This document shows, in pieces, positions 12,815 to 24,393 of a stretch of 64,000 nt of DNA. The notes under the pieces were generated by a model. That model ran no database searches. It was not told the DNA's origin and saw only the letters and a program-made list of their open reading frames with translations. Made by a program: the position numbers and the translations under genes. Position 1 is the first letter of the stretch. Each line of letters begins with the position of its first letter. The DNA is taken from the NCBI RefSeq assembly GCF_902459465.1, contig NC_047068.1, positions 9,300,001 to 9,364,000 on the forward strand, in the 5' to 3' direction. This DNA comes from Asterias rubens (Eukaryota > Echinodermata > Asteroidea > Forcipulatida > Asteriidae).

Positions 12815-12975
12815 ATGCCGACCAAGTGTATTGCTGCTGGATGCAGCAAAACAACTAAAGATGGGGTCAGTCTGCATGGCTGGTCAGACTCACAAGAGCA
12901 ATAGTGCCTAGTGGTCCGGTCCAACGTCTTTTTCAGCACTGTGCAGCGTTTTTTTCTCTTCAAATATCGCGCCTC
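12815..12975 (+). pseudogene. Broken THAP zinc-finger fragment
   Basis: An ATG at 12815 opens MPTKCIAAGCSKTTKDG, the typical start of a THAP DNA-binding zinc finger with its first two Cys. After 29 codons a TAG stop occurs at 12902. One frame over, from 12912, the downstream THAP signature WSGPTSFSALCS reads clearly. The zinc-ligand His that should follow (LCSxHF) reads Val. The fragment therefore has a stop, a frameshift and a lost ligand and is not functional. THAP domains occur in cellular regulators and P-element-type transposases. No transposase catalytic region is visible nearby, so either origin is possible. Confidence 0.7.
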
Positions 12976-13554
12976 GATTGACGTCACGAACAGCGCCTTC
13001 TGGGGTCGGGGACTACTCTTAAATTTGTAAATAAGATAAGAACTAATGTGTTTAGAACCTTAGTTAACTGTTTATTCACTTTCCACTCATCAAAACACAC
13101 ATATTAGTGACAAAAGCTTAGTTTGACAAGATACCACTTCCTGGTGACTTTAAAGGAATATTGCATAATTGTTTTTTTGCTATAACAAAACAGTTGCTGG
13201 CAGTGTAAGCTCTTTATGCAATCCATCATAATTTTATACATAAACTGACAAACCTGAAGGTAGTTGAGATCGATCGGCCATCCGGGTCACGAGAAAAAAA
13301 GTGAGAGAAACAAATCGATCACACATGTATTGCATGACATCGATCAACAAAAATGAATAAAATGCTCACGGAGCGATAAACTCCGAACGGGAAATTAGTT
13401 TTATTTATTTCTTATCAGTATAACATTTCAGTCAGAAATATTTCAAGGGATGTGTTCTACTATCATCATCATTTGATCGTGTAAGTTTTATGTTAATCTG
13501 TGGTCTTAGACAAGGTTTTTTTCTTCTTATCAATTTTTGTAAAATGTTCCTTTA

Positions 13555-13830
13555 AAGGAACTGAACACGTTGGTACTTGTCAAAGACTTCACTTGGTCTA
13601 TCCCAACATAAGCATAAAATAACAAGCCTGTGAAAATTTGAGCTCAATTGAGATGAAAAAAACCACCCTTGTTTGCAATTTGTGTGCTTTCAGATAGGAA
13701 TAAATCTTTTAATACTTTAGTGAGAAATTACCTCTTTCTCAAAATCTATGCTACTTCAGAGGGAGCCGTTTCTCACAATGTTTTATACTATCAACAGCTC
13801 TCCAATGTTTAGTTTTAAGAATAGGGTTTC
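13555..13830. mobile_element. R1 element, copy 4, degraded
   Basis: TTTAAAGGAACTGAACACGTTGG at the left, then the R1 interior words GTGAAAATTTGAGCTCAATTG and GGGAGCCGTTTCTCACAATG. The right terminus is missing or too diverged to place. Confidence 0.65.
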
Positions 13831-13839
13831 ATGATGACC

Positions 13840-15840
13840 TGTATTATTACAATCCGTTTTACAAAATCGGGCTTCATGTTTTCGTGTTCCTATTGCTCCT
13901 GTCAGTACAGCTGAAGGCTGTTGAATAATACTATGACAAAGTATCATGAAAGAGTACCCTCGTTTACTGCCCTTGCCGATTCGCCGTCATCAAAGCTCAC
14001 GTCACGGCCTTGGGCTACGCTTCATTTGCCAATAATCACTTCTCCACGGTGTAATTCAATTCCCCTGACTGACCAAGACATACCTCAGGTAAGGTCATCC
14101 AACGATCTTGCCAAGTTTGTTGACAAAACACACAAAATCTAGATCCACCCACCCCCGTCAATAGAGAGTGAGTTTTCAGAATGAAGTCAAATTTCTAAGA
14201 ACACATTCTTTCATGATAGCACACATCTGAACATTTGTATTCTTGTCAATGTGGTATTTAGGATTAGTCGTGCATTATTTTCTTTCTGGTAAGATTATGA
14301 ATAACAAATTTAAAAAAAAACATTCTCAAGAAAATCAGTCAGCTGCTGCAAAGAATTATTCCAAAAATTGTTGAGTTTAACAGAAATTAATGTTTTTATT
14401 TGCTTCGTTTCTCTCTTTTTCCTTTCCTCGACATTAACTAACAAATAATCCCCGTTTTATCAGAATGGCAGGGTATTAGACAACCTACTTATTGCGGTGT
14501 ACGAGTTTCACGGAAACATACCAGCCCTGTTGATTCCTTGTACACGGGAACAGATTCCTTGAACACGGGAACAGGGGTCGGGGGCCACGACTGATCGCGG
14601 AAGTAAACGGCGTCCACATGAATCAGTACAACACGCATCAGAACGAGCAGTGATTGGTCAATGGAGGGATGACGTACGTGTTTAAAAATAGTTCATGATG
14701 TCATTTTTCGAAACTGAGCTAGGGTTGTTTGACTCAAAGTCCATTTCACAAATAAAAATATTGTGAATTTCGTGCGCTTAGTCTCTATACCCTCTGCCGA
14801 AACAATACACATTTGTGTTATTTTAACAAATATAAATTATGGTGTGAGTTTCGATTCTCTCTTCGGATATGTGACAAGTGTCAACTTTAACGCCCCATTT
14901 TTGTCAGTGACTACTCTGTATATTTACTGAAGTAACCCATTTTTTTGAACTTGAGTGAAGTACACATTACAAAGAAATAGGTCCTATCGCAAATAATGAA
15001 CTTCACTTGTTTGGCTGAGACCCTGGGGGAATCGGAAGTAAACAATTCAGTGGTACTCAATCACGTCATGGTTTGCGCAGCATTTGAAAACTCCAACGCA
15101 TCAACACAATAGCAAACCATACAGATAATATCAAGTCATAATTCGGACAACAACAAAATGACATAACCAGACGGAAGCACCCCTTCTCCTTTTCTATAGT
15201 CACACTGTGCTGACCCCCCCCCCCCCTCCTCCTTCCCCAAACCCACACACTCCATGGAAAGGGTCCTCAGTGCTGTTTACAGGGGATTTCACATTACATT
15301 TTGTAATCAAAGTGGAGTGCATCCATCCAGAAATGAGAACTAATTATTGTTAAGTCGATTCATGAGTTGGGACACAAAGCATCTGCCCAAATCCTAGGTA
15401 AATACATCCACACATAAAGGGGTCTATAACAGTTATGGCATTAGCATTACTCATGAGGGATTTAACTGTCAACCTTGTCATTGTCTGTGGCTTGCACACT
15501 GCATGCTATTGTAAACCAATTGAACAACCGGTTGTAAGTCGTGGATGCTGATACCACAGAAGCGGTGGTAGTGTTTCCTCTCCAGACAATTGATGCACCA
15601 AACAGGAAGTGACGTCATCATTATTATCCCAACAAGATCAACCTATCGGAGGGGGTGTCGAAAAAAAAGGGGTGACACAAACTCAAAACATGCAATTGGC
15701 TCTCAAATTCACCTGATGCGGTCAATGTTGGTCACAAACACTCAATATTTATTCCAAGGAAATGACGATCTAATGAGCCCGGCTAACTTTTTCTTCAGCG
15801 CAAGTTTCTAGATCCGTAAACCCGTAGGCTGGTGGCCTTG
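13840..15840. other. Intergenic upstream of MMP-B, nothing firm
   Basis: No coding exon recognised. A short duplicated phrase (GATTCCTTGTACACGGGAACA / GATTCCTTGAACACGGGAACA) occurs near 14.54 kb and a C-run near 15.22 kb. Regulatory DNA for MMP-B may lie here but nothing specific can be pointed to beyond the TATA box. Confidence 0.5.
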
Positions 15841-15848
15841 AAGATGGC

Positions 15849-15856
15849 TATATAAA
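15849..15856 (+). promoter_or_regulatory. TATA box of MMP-B
   Basis: TATATAAA lies 92 bases before the MMP-B start codon, placing a transcription start near 15880 by the usual 25-30 base spacing. No other ATG lies between that point and the chosen start. Confidence 0.7.
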
Positions 15857-15947
15857 CTGGCTGTGGGTCGGTAGTCCTTCAATTGACTTAGAATAAAGCA
15901 TCGTATCAACATCATTCACGAATAAACGTCTATACAATACATACACT

Positions 15948-18900
15948 ATGAAGACACTTGGGTTTGTTGCGGCAGTGACAGCATTGCTTTGGTGTTCATT
16001 ACAAGTTCAAGAATCGTCGGCTATGCCTGCAAACACACTACAGTTGAAGGCAAAGTTTTATGTAAGCATTAAAACTTCCAGTTTCTGACTCCACTTTGGA
16101 CGTTTTTGTTTGGTTTAACCATAGAGCAAAGTCCTTGCTCTATGGTTAAAAAAAAAAAAAAAAAAAAATCAAAACCATACCAAATTATGCCCAATACATG
16201 AAGTTTGACAGGTTGTTTTCAATTCTAAATCTGATGTTTTTGGTTAAATTTTACAGGAGTTTCTGTTGAAATATGGTTACTTCGATGAAGATTTGGCGTC
16301 AAAGACGGACGGTGAGCCACTAACCCCTAACGAGGAGAAAGACGCGGTCCGGTCGATGCAGCGTATGGCCGGTCTACCTGCTACGGGGGAAATGGACGAA
16401 CTAACGGCGGAGATGCTCAACAAACCACGCTGTGGTGTCAAGGACGGTAACCCACGACAACTCATCAAAGGATCAGGCAACCGTCTGAGACGCTACTCCG
16501 TCTTGGGAGATCCCTACAAGTGGGCGGATGACAAGACTCAACTTACGTACAAGTAAGTTTATTATACAAACAGTTTCCGGAACATTAATTGCATTGTTTT
16601 ACTCAATTGCATTGTTTTAACCTTTTGTAGCAGCCTGTTGAGATAACCGTATACTTGACAAGCAACGCTCACACAAAACTGTTGGTTGGTAACCGTCAAA
16701 GACCAGCATCATCACATATGTATAAATAACAAACATGTGAAAGACTTCAATTGTTGTCTAAAAAATTAATTACCTCTTTCTCTAAAACTACCATTAGGGC
16801 CCTCCCTTTAAAATGAGAATCTTATCATGATTTTTGTATTGCAAACAATTGTTAAAGTATTCAGATTTTTCCAACACAATACCAGGGGGATATAGTTTTG
16901 TTGTAGTGTTGAGTATCAAAATTTATTCATCGTGACCATGAATATCATAACAGAGTGAACCTGCAGATCCAATAATTGCCACATCGTAAATCTAAACGTG
17001 AATGTATTCTTATTGTGATTTTGAATGGATTCAACCTTTACCCCAGGATCGTTAATTATCCCGGTGAGGCAGCCACAGCCACACGTGACGAGGTTGACGA
17101 GGACATCGTCGCAGCCTTCAAAGTGTGGAGTGACGTCACCCCCTTACGGTTCAGTGAGGTTCACACTGATGACGCAGATATTAAGATACTGTTTGGGTCT
17201 CGAGCACATACTAGGGTCGAGGGTGATCCACCCTTTGACGGGCCAGGAGGCACTCTGGCTCATGCGTTTACCCCCAATTCGGGATGGGGAGACACAGACG
17301 GTGATGTGCATCTGGATGATGATGAGACGTTCTCGCATGGTGTGTACAGCGGTGAGTTTTATCATTTGATGGTTTTGTTTATACCCTTCAACCGATGTGT
17401 GTTAGCACTCTATAATACCCAATACTTTCCCGAGTTCTGTGAAAATAGTATCAGACAGGAGTTCGAACCCACGACTTTTGCAGTTGAACATTGATTGGTT
17501 TGACCATTTAAAGGTGGGTCGTTTCTCAGTGGTTTGCCGAGTTGTACTGTTACATGAATAATGAAGAACGCAAAACCATTCAGTGTTAACTGCGATGTGA
17601 TTGGCTTATAATTATGACGGAGATGTCTGCAGTCGATGTGATTGGTTCACGAGTCGACATTAACATGTTAACCATATAACCGAAATCATTGGCGGTGATC
17701 CGTGTTTTAAAAAATATGGCTACTTGTAAAAAATTGCATCACTCATGAACAAGCATACCACACATCTTCACGGATTTTCACCCTTAAAGTTTACTCCGTG
17801 ACATTACTCTCACATCCCCTTCCCCACGCCCCTTCCCCCCGGATATACGACTGTGGTCATTTAGAAAATACTTTTTTTATTTATTAATGTTTATCTTGTT
17901 TTTATAGGTACCAACTTACTTTACACCCTCACCCATGAAATCGGCCACGCCCTTGGATTGTTCCACTCTGACGTCCAAGGGGCCTTGATGGGGCCATACT
18001 CCCGCGGCTACGACCCGAATTTTACACTACCCGAAGACGACATCCTCGGAATTCAAGAGCTTTATGGTAATAGACACGGCCGTCAAATCAAGTTGTTTTG
18101 GCTAGATTTTCAATGTCGTCCCATCACCTTGGATGGTTGTTGTGATTGTTTTACTTGACCTAGGCTGCAGGCTATGTCTTGCTTTTCATGATGTATTGTA
18201 TTGCTATTATCCATGCCTGACACAAGGCTACATAACTTTATACAATGCTGAGTGAAGTCTTAGGGAGACAATCTTCGAACGGCTGAAAACCAGGCTGAAG
18301 TGTGAAGTTGTTAGTCACTAATTACACAACCGTCTTTTCTCATTCTACACTTAGCCATCTCTAACCATACGTTGGTAAAGTTATGAAATTCCACATACAC
18401 GTTGTTAGCCAGATGGGTTTCTGTGTATCTTTTGGACACTGTTTAAAATGTTGACACTCTGTTTGATCTGTCTACGTATATGTATTGTAAGAGAAGAATT
18501 CTGACACCTAATTTTTTAATTTCTATCAAGTTTGGAACTTTGGATACCCTTTTACCAAATCCTAGTTAAGCTTAAAAGGCACTTGGCACCTTTTGGTAAT
18601 TGTCAAAGACCAGGGTTCTAACTCGGTGTATCCCCAAAGCATGAAACAACAAATCTGTGAACATTCGGACTCACGATCGACCGTCCTTGATGGTTCACCA
18701 TGAGGCAGTAAACATGAATGATGTTTTTAATGATTGTCTTGGGTTGTCTTTCATCCAACAGGACCTAACAATAACGTGGCTCCAGACACAGAAGCACCCA
18801 AGGTGGACGCCCCGATCTTCTGCTCAACAACCTTTAATGCAATTGCCTTCATCAACAAACAGTATTTCGTGTTTGGGGTAAGTGGTCTGGTGTCAGCATG

Positions 18901-21678
18901 CTGATGGAATACGAAGGTCATCATCAAGTTCATGTTTCCTTGATGTTGTTTAATCACAAATCTGGCGCCAAATTGTATACAAAAAAATTAGTGTATTGTT
19001 GTATGGTATTTGCCCACTTGGACATTGAACAGCGTCAACAGAGACGTTGAATGTTATACTGTCATACTATTTTAGTTTTAATTGTTCAAAAAGCAACTAA
19101 AATACCTACAAGCAGACTGAGTATTCTATTGTAAATAAAAAAGGAAGGGACAACAAATCAAATTATAAACAAAACCTGACTATACTTTACAAAATAATAA
19201 GATAATACTAAACTATTAATTCTTGGAAATAAGTTGTTCAAGGTTTTTATTTCCAGATTGTTTCTCAATTTTGTTTTAGATAAAAATTCAGCCTATTTGC
19301 AGTTTTTTAAATAAATATTTTTGTTTTCTTTTCACAGAATGGTATGCTATGGAGATTTGATGCCAACCGTAACCTTCTCTCGCCTCCAGAGGGCCAATCT
19401 CCACGAGATGTATTCCCCAAGTTCCCTCTTACAGGTGTCAAAGCGGTTTACCAAATCAACAGAACCAAAGAGGTCATTGTATTCAAAGGTAAGGCTTGGT
19501 TTATTTCTACCCCCATGGTTTATGTACTCAGAGACCATAAAACACCCCACAATTGTGAGAAAAAGAAACATTAACCTTTGCTATCCACTTATGTTGCAAC
19601 CTTTGCCCACCCATTATTGTCAGCAGTTAAATGGTCATGAACATATCTAGCATTCTTTCTTGTAATTGTCTTTATGTACCCAGGTATTTTTTTAAACCAG
19701 TCCATACAATAGCCACATCAACCTTTTGCCTCACTCACCGTGCATGGCTCGCACAAATATAGGCGAACACACTGATTTCCACAACAGAAACTTGAGAAAG
19801 AACAACTACAGCATCCTTTGAAATGAGCATGCATGACGTTCAAATTCAAACCTAGTGTTAGAGTGTTCTGTTATTTATTCCGGAAATGACAAAATAGGGA
19901 GAATGTGACACCTAGGTCTGTTGTCATTGTTAGATCTAGCTTGGCCTACTTGGTTGGACCATGGAGGAATTCTACCTCCATGGTTGGACCATGTTGGACT
20001 CATTGGTAATAATTTCGCACTACCAACCATCCGTAACACACCCAATCAATGGTCACGGTGACTAGCAGTAGCACATGTCATGTCTTAAATACAGCAAGTT
20101 GAATATAGCAGACGACCGACACATGTGCATGCCCGCCCATTATGTTGAGCTCGTCAGAACACAATTTTCTATTTTTTGCCCTTAAATTCTGTTAGAATGC
20201 TTTCCGAGTATTAATACAAAGTATGTAGAGTGGGAAATGTATCAAAATTTCCACTTACCTTGAACATTTCTGATGTTGTTGTCATGTTTTCTAAGAAAAT
20301 CAGAGCGAAGCCTTCACATTGTAAACATCCGGTTTGCCCAACATGGCTGTTAAAATAGCGCCCTCATTCGCTTCTTTGTGTCCAAATAATCCCGACCATA
20401 GGATGCACGAAAAGAACGGACAACTTGGCATACTTTGGAGTTGCTAAAATATATTTTTTTTACGAGATATTTGAGTGAATTTTCCTCTGTTGTTGTTTAT
20501 TTATATTTAAATATTTAACCATGCATTTCTTCTTTTTCATCAAATAGGGAAAAATTACTGGAGGTACGAGGAATCCCTATTCTCAACCTCATCCTCACCA
20601 CTCTTTCAACAAAAGGACATCGACCCCTCAACAAAGACAGACTTTCCTCAACACGTTCGGGATATAGCCTTTCCAAAGGCTGTGACAGGGGTAGTACATA
20701 TACCCAAGGTTAACTTCTCCTACGTCGTCAGAGGGAAGAAAGTGTTCACACGTAAAGAGAATGAACCCTCAAAGTCCCCTAACAGCGTGAGTGTCAAGAC
20801 GGTATTTGAAGGAGTCACGGAGAGGCCCACTGTTTCATTTTTCGCAGAAGGTTAGTTTGATTTTATAATATTTCTAGTCGAAATCATGCTAGAATTATTT
20901 CCCTCATTTGTTTATCAGTGTGATGATTACATAAGACTTGAGAAGGAACCAACCAACTTCGAATTTTGGGATGTCGTTTATTAACTGCTGCAGCGTGTTG
21001 GGAGCAAAAGAAAGCTATAAGCTTTAAACTTTTAGGAGACTTTCCAACGCTAGGTGGCAGCAGACATACCGGGTAAATTTCCATAGACCTTATCGCAAAT
21101 ACCAATGCGCAAGCGCAGACTGTTGAATGAGGTGCATTGTGGGATGTATATGGATCAAATTTGGATACCAGCAAGACCACAATGCACCTAATCCCAAGCT
21201 TTACGCGCGCGCCCCGGTATTTGCGAAAAGGTCTATTGTTTACGTAGTTCCGAACATGCGCATAATTCTGAGAACAATGGATTTACCCGGTAAGTCTGCT
21301 GCCCTCTATCGTCCCAGAAAGTCTCCCATTGGAGTTTTTACATGTGGTCTGCAGAGAGGGTTCAAGCATTGGAAATCTGTCCCCTGGAAATTGAAGCAAG
21401 CTGCCCACAGTTTTACCCGTGCAACTCGGTTACTAAAAAAAAAAAGAGGAAAACAGCAACAACAGCTGCAACAACAACGACAAAAAAAATAAAAACATAA
21501 TTGTGAAACCCTTTTTATTTTTTATTTTTTTTTTCGTTATTGTCTAGGATTTGCAAACATTTTGACGGGTGACGACTACTACCGTTACGTCTATGACTTC
21601 AAGACTTCAACGTTTGTTGCTCTCAATGGCTACCCACGAAACTTTGCTGTGGAGTTCTTGCGCTGTCCTGTCGTCTAG
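15948..21678 (+). CDS. Matrix metalloproteinase MMP-B, complete
   Basis: Secreted zinc endopeptidase of the matrixin family. Eight exons join in phase: 15948-16061, 16257-16552, 17047-17351, 17908-18066, 18762-18877, 19338-19488, 20548-20850 and 21548-21678, giving 524 residues to a TAG stop. In order: a hydrophobic signal peptide (about 1-24), a prodomain with cysteine switch PRCGVKD (Cys97), a furin-like RLRR (114-117) before YSVLG, and the catalytic domain with [12 protein letters not shown], zinc site [11 protein letters not shown] (248-258) and Met-turn Met266. A short hinge follows, then a four-blade hemopexin domain bounded by Cys312 and Cys521. RLRR suggests activation in the secretory pathway, as in furin-processed MMPs; that is inference. 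A TATA box lies upstream. No membrane segment or GPI tail follows the final CPVV. All expected catalytic residues are present. The orthologue among named MMPs is not determined. Confidence 0.93.
16640..16860. mobile_element. Possible degraded R1 remnant, MMP-B intron 2
   Basis: Faint R1 words (GTCAAAGACCAGCAT, AACAAACATGTGAAAG, TACCTCTTTCT) occur in R1 order. Both termini are lost. Confidence 0.35.
17376..17512 (-). mobile_element. tRNA-derived SINE, MMP-B intron 3
   Basis: Minus-strand copy starting 25 bases after the exon 3 donor, with CCGATGTGTGTTAGCAC, TACTTTCCCGAGTTCTGTG and the B-box region GAGTTCGAACCCACGAC. An open frame runs from exon 3 into this SINE, so intron retention would append SINE-coded residues. 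Confidence 0.7.
18572..18690. mobile_element. R1 element, left-end fragment
   Basis: AAAAGGCACTTGGCACCTTTTGG followed by GTCAAAGACCAGGGTTCTAAC. It is truncated about 70 bases before MMP-B exon 5. Confidence 0.55.
21020..21345. mobile_element. Inverted-repeat element in MMP-B intron 7
   Basis: The words GGAGACTTTCCAACG, GGCAGCAGAC, CCGGGTAAAT and AGACCTTATCGCAAATACC on the left are mirrored by GGTATTTGCGAAAAGGTCT, ATTTACCCGG, GTCTGCTGCC and GAAAGTCTCC on the right. This is a non-autonomous hairpin element of about 0.3 kb. The ORFs across it are incidental. Confidence 0.7.
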
Positions 21679-21735
21679 AGACTAGTCTACACACCTCCTT
21701 TGTCTATTAATAACTCACCGAACAATATTAATCAT

Positions 21736-22107
21736 TTAAAGGCACTGGACATTATATTGGTTATTACTCAAAGTAATTGATACCATAAATTGTTTTGGTA
21801 ACGAGCAATGGAGAGCTGTCGTTGATAGCATAAAACATTGTGAGAAACAGCTCCCTCTGAAGTAACGTATTTTCTTTTTTTAAGCGGTAATATTTTCACT
21901 CAAATTATTATTAAAAGACTTCAGGCCTGAAGACGTTTGTTATGCATTCGAAAGTGCACACATTTGTGCAACAAGGGTGCTTTTTATGTCATTACTCTGT
22001 TGCAACTTCGATGACCAATTCAGCTCAATATTGAGGTTTGTTATTTTATTATATGTTGGGATACTGGTCTTTGACAAATTAATGCCAGAGGTGTCCAGTG
22101 CCTTTAA
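21736..22107. mobile_element. R1 element, copy 5 (MMP-B 3' region)
   Basis: Begins 58 bases after the MMP-B stop and lies before the first good AATAAA, so it is probably transcribed as part of the MMP-B 3' UTR. Both ends are intact. The central hairpin is replaced by TTCAGGCCTGAAG-type sequence. Confidence 0.8.
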
Positions 22108-22224
22108 AACCCCGAGGAAATAACTTTCTTTTTAGTCGGTATGGGATAGCTGAAATGCATGACAGCCAATTTCTGAGAGATTTGTTTACTATTTATTATT
22201 TCTAATAGTAGGTAAACCTCAAAG

Positions 22225-22335
22225 CTAGGCCTGTGAGGCTCAGTTGGTATTAGCGACGGTATGTTAATCCAAAAGGTCGTTGGTTCAAGTCGCGTTTAAG
22301 CAATTTTTCGTCTTTGTTCAGACCCACACTATTTA
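22225..22335 (+). mobile_element. tRNA-like SINE head
   Basis: GGCTCAGTTGGTATTAGCG resembles an A box and GGTCGTTGGTTCAAGTC a B box at tRNA spacing, but the acceptor-stem ends do not pair. It is read as a SINE head, not a tRNA gene. Confidence 0.5.
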
Positions 22336-22768
22336 TTAAACTTACCCAGTCAGTTTCCCTTATGGTTTATTACTTCCGACATTTTTAATAATGTTTTGCT
22401 TAATAAGCACAATATATTTGGCCCGACTTGATGGGTATACATGCTCGCTTTTGAGAGCTGTTGCTTTATTGTTTTAAGATAAGTATTTATTCTTCTAAAC
22501 CATTTAAAATGACTGTATTTATTTAAATTTAAATTCTTGTGAAAATAGTATTTCTACAAGAAAGTTCATTGAGGTTTCATGGATACAAAGTTGGGACATT
22601 AGTAGTGCCGATTAGTTAAACCAGACCAACGTAGAATCACTTGGGCGATATTCTTGAAATGTTCATGCTTGGTTTTTCTTTCACGAAGTATTGTAAGATA
22701 TTATGTTTAAAGAATAATGTACAAATATTATTATTTTATATAATCGAACTATTTTGATATTAAATCGC

Positions 22769-22774
22769 AATAAA
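22769..22774 (+). terminator. Candidate poly(A) signal of MMP-B
   Basis: First AATAAA found after the stop codon, about 1.09 kb downstream. An ATTAAA lies about 10 bases before it. Confidence 0.45.
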
Positions 22775-23201
22775 ACAAATTTTAGACAAAGTCATTTGAA
22801 ATTGTTCTTGCAAAAGTTATTGTGAAAATGTATTTTGGAAAATGCAAAAAGGTGGAAGCTGTATATTTCATGAGCGTGGGGCGGTAAACTGCTTTAAGGA
22901 TCCTTTTTCAGAAAATGTTGTACTAAATGTTAACTTTGAACTAAACAACGTTCTCTTAAAAATCTTAACAAAAACTCGCTAGAAGATAAGCACACTTGGT
23001 GGGTTACAAAATGTCTTTTCTGGTCCTTGAAAATTTAAAATCAACCTGGACGTAATTTTGGCCAAATGAAGAAAAAAACTTTCGCTGTATCGAACGAACA
23101 GGAAGAGACTGAGAAATGAGTCCTGCCTTGATTTGTTTTTAAAGGGGCTCATGCTTAGAGGTCCCCTCTAAAGTCCCCTCATATGAAGGGCACATCCTCC
23201 T

Positions 23202-23584
23202 TTAAAGAGGCTGTGGACACTATTGGTAATTACTCAAAATAATGATTAGCATAAAACCTTTCTTGGTGACAAGTAATGGGGAGAGGTTGATGGTATAAAT
23301 CATTGTGAGAAACGGCTCCCTCTGAAGTGACATAGTTTTCGAGAAAGTAGTTATTTTCCACGAATTTGATTTCGAGACCTCAGGTTTAGAATTTGAGGAC
23401 TCGAAATCAACCATCTAAACGCCCATAACTTCGTGAAACAATGGTGTTTTTTCTTTCATTATTATCTCGCAAGTTTGATGACCGATTGAACTCAAATTTG
23501 TACAGGTTTGTTATTTTATGCAGATGTTAAGATATGCCAACTGTGGAGGCTTTGGCATTTACCAATAGTGTCCACTGCCTTTAA
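23202..23584. mobile_element. R1 element, copy 6
   Basis: Complete copy with TTAA at both ends and the GATTTCGAGACCTC hairpin. It lies in the convergent intergenic gap between MMP-B and CAP-C. Confidence 0.85.
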
Positions 23585-23712
23585 TTATCATTTTATTTGT
23601 ATTCGGTAAAATATACCTCTGAAAACATTATAAACTCAAGAACACGATGCTATGTTCGAAACAACCACTGGCAAATACAAATTCAGACATTATCATAATA
23701 TAAAATGCAGTT

Positions 23713-23718
23713 TTTATT
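23713..23718 (-). terminator. Candidate poly(A) signal of CAP-C
   Basis: TTTATT on the plus strand reads AATAAA on the minus strand, 676 bases beyond the CAP-C stop. No nearer canonical signal was seen. Confidence 0.35.
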
Positions 23719-24393
23719 GATTTACTTATCTGATTAATTTTAAGCAACATATCAATGAATTTGCAAGTTTAAACACACGTATGGTAGAGCGATGACCAGT
23801 TGCGATTTTGATAAAACAGTTGTGGATCAGTGGTCTAATCCCATGGAAAACGACCAATACTCATTGTATTCCAGTTTCATAATACACAGTGCACATGTAG
23901 GCCTACAGTCATGCATCATTGTTTTTTGGTAGAGTAAATTCTTTTACAAATCTAGATTCCAAACACCCCAACCTTGTTGTAACAAACAAACAAACAAACA
24001 AACAAACTAACTGTGAAACTTCTTTTGTTTGTATTGGATTTTGTGTATGTTTACTATATCACACAATACATACACCAAGCATATTTCGAATTCGGCAATC
24101 AATAAGCAACTTTGATTAAAGTTTGTTTGATTAACATAGCTATTTCCCAGTGCGACTTTCACGGTATTCTTTCAATATTTCTTCTGAGGATTTGGCCCAG
24201 TATACAAAAACAATGTTATCGAGTTTCAGTTTTCAAAAAACTTTCGAAATGCATTCCATATATGTGTCGTAACGAGTATAATTATGCAAAATCAGTAACT
24301 GACAATAATACAAAAGAAACACATTCATCATCAACTTGGCACCTCTTTTATAAAAGAAAAACAATTAATTGCATCAAGAGCAATAATTGGAGC

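Noticed and set aside
21127..21492. 121-codon plus-strand open frame in MMP-B intron 7
   Set aside because: It overlaps an inverted-repeat element and ends in a poly-Lys/Gln low-complexity stretch. It is not in phase with flanking exons.
22225..22335. Possible functional tRNA gene
   Set aside because: A and B boxes are recognisable but the acceptor stem does not pair. The same applies to the heads at 30.1, 37.3 and 44.2 kb, so they are SINE-derived.
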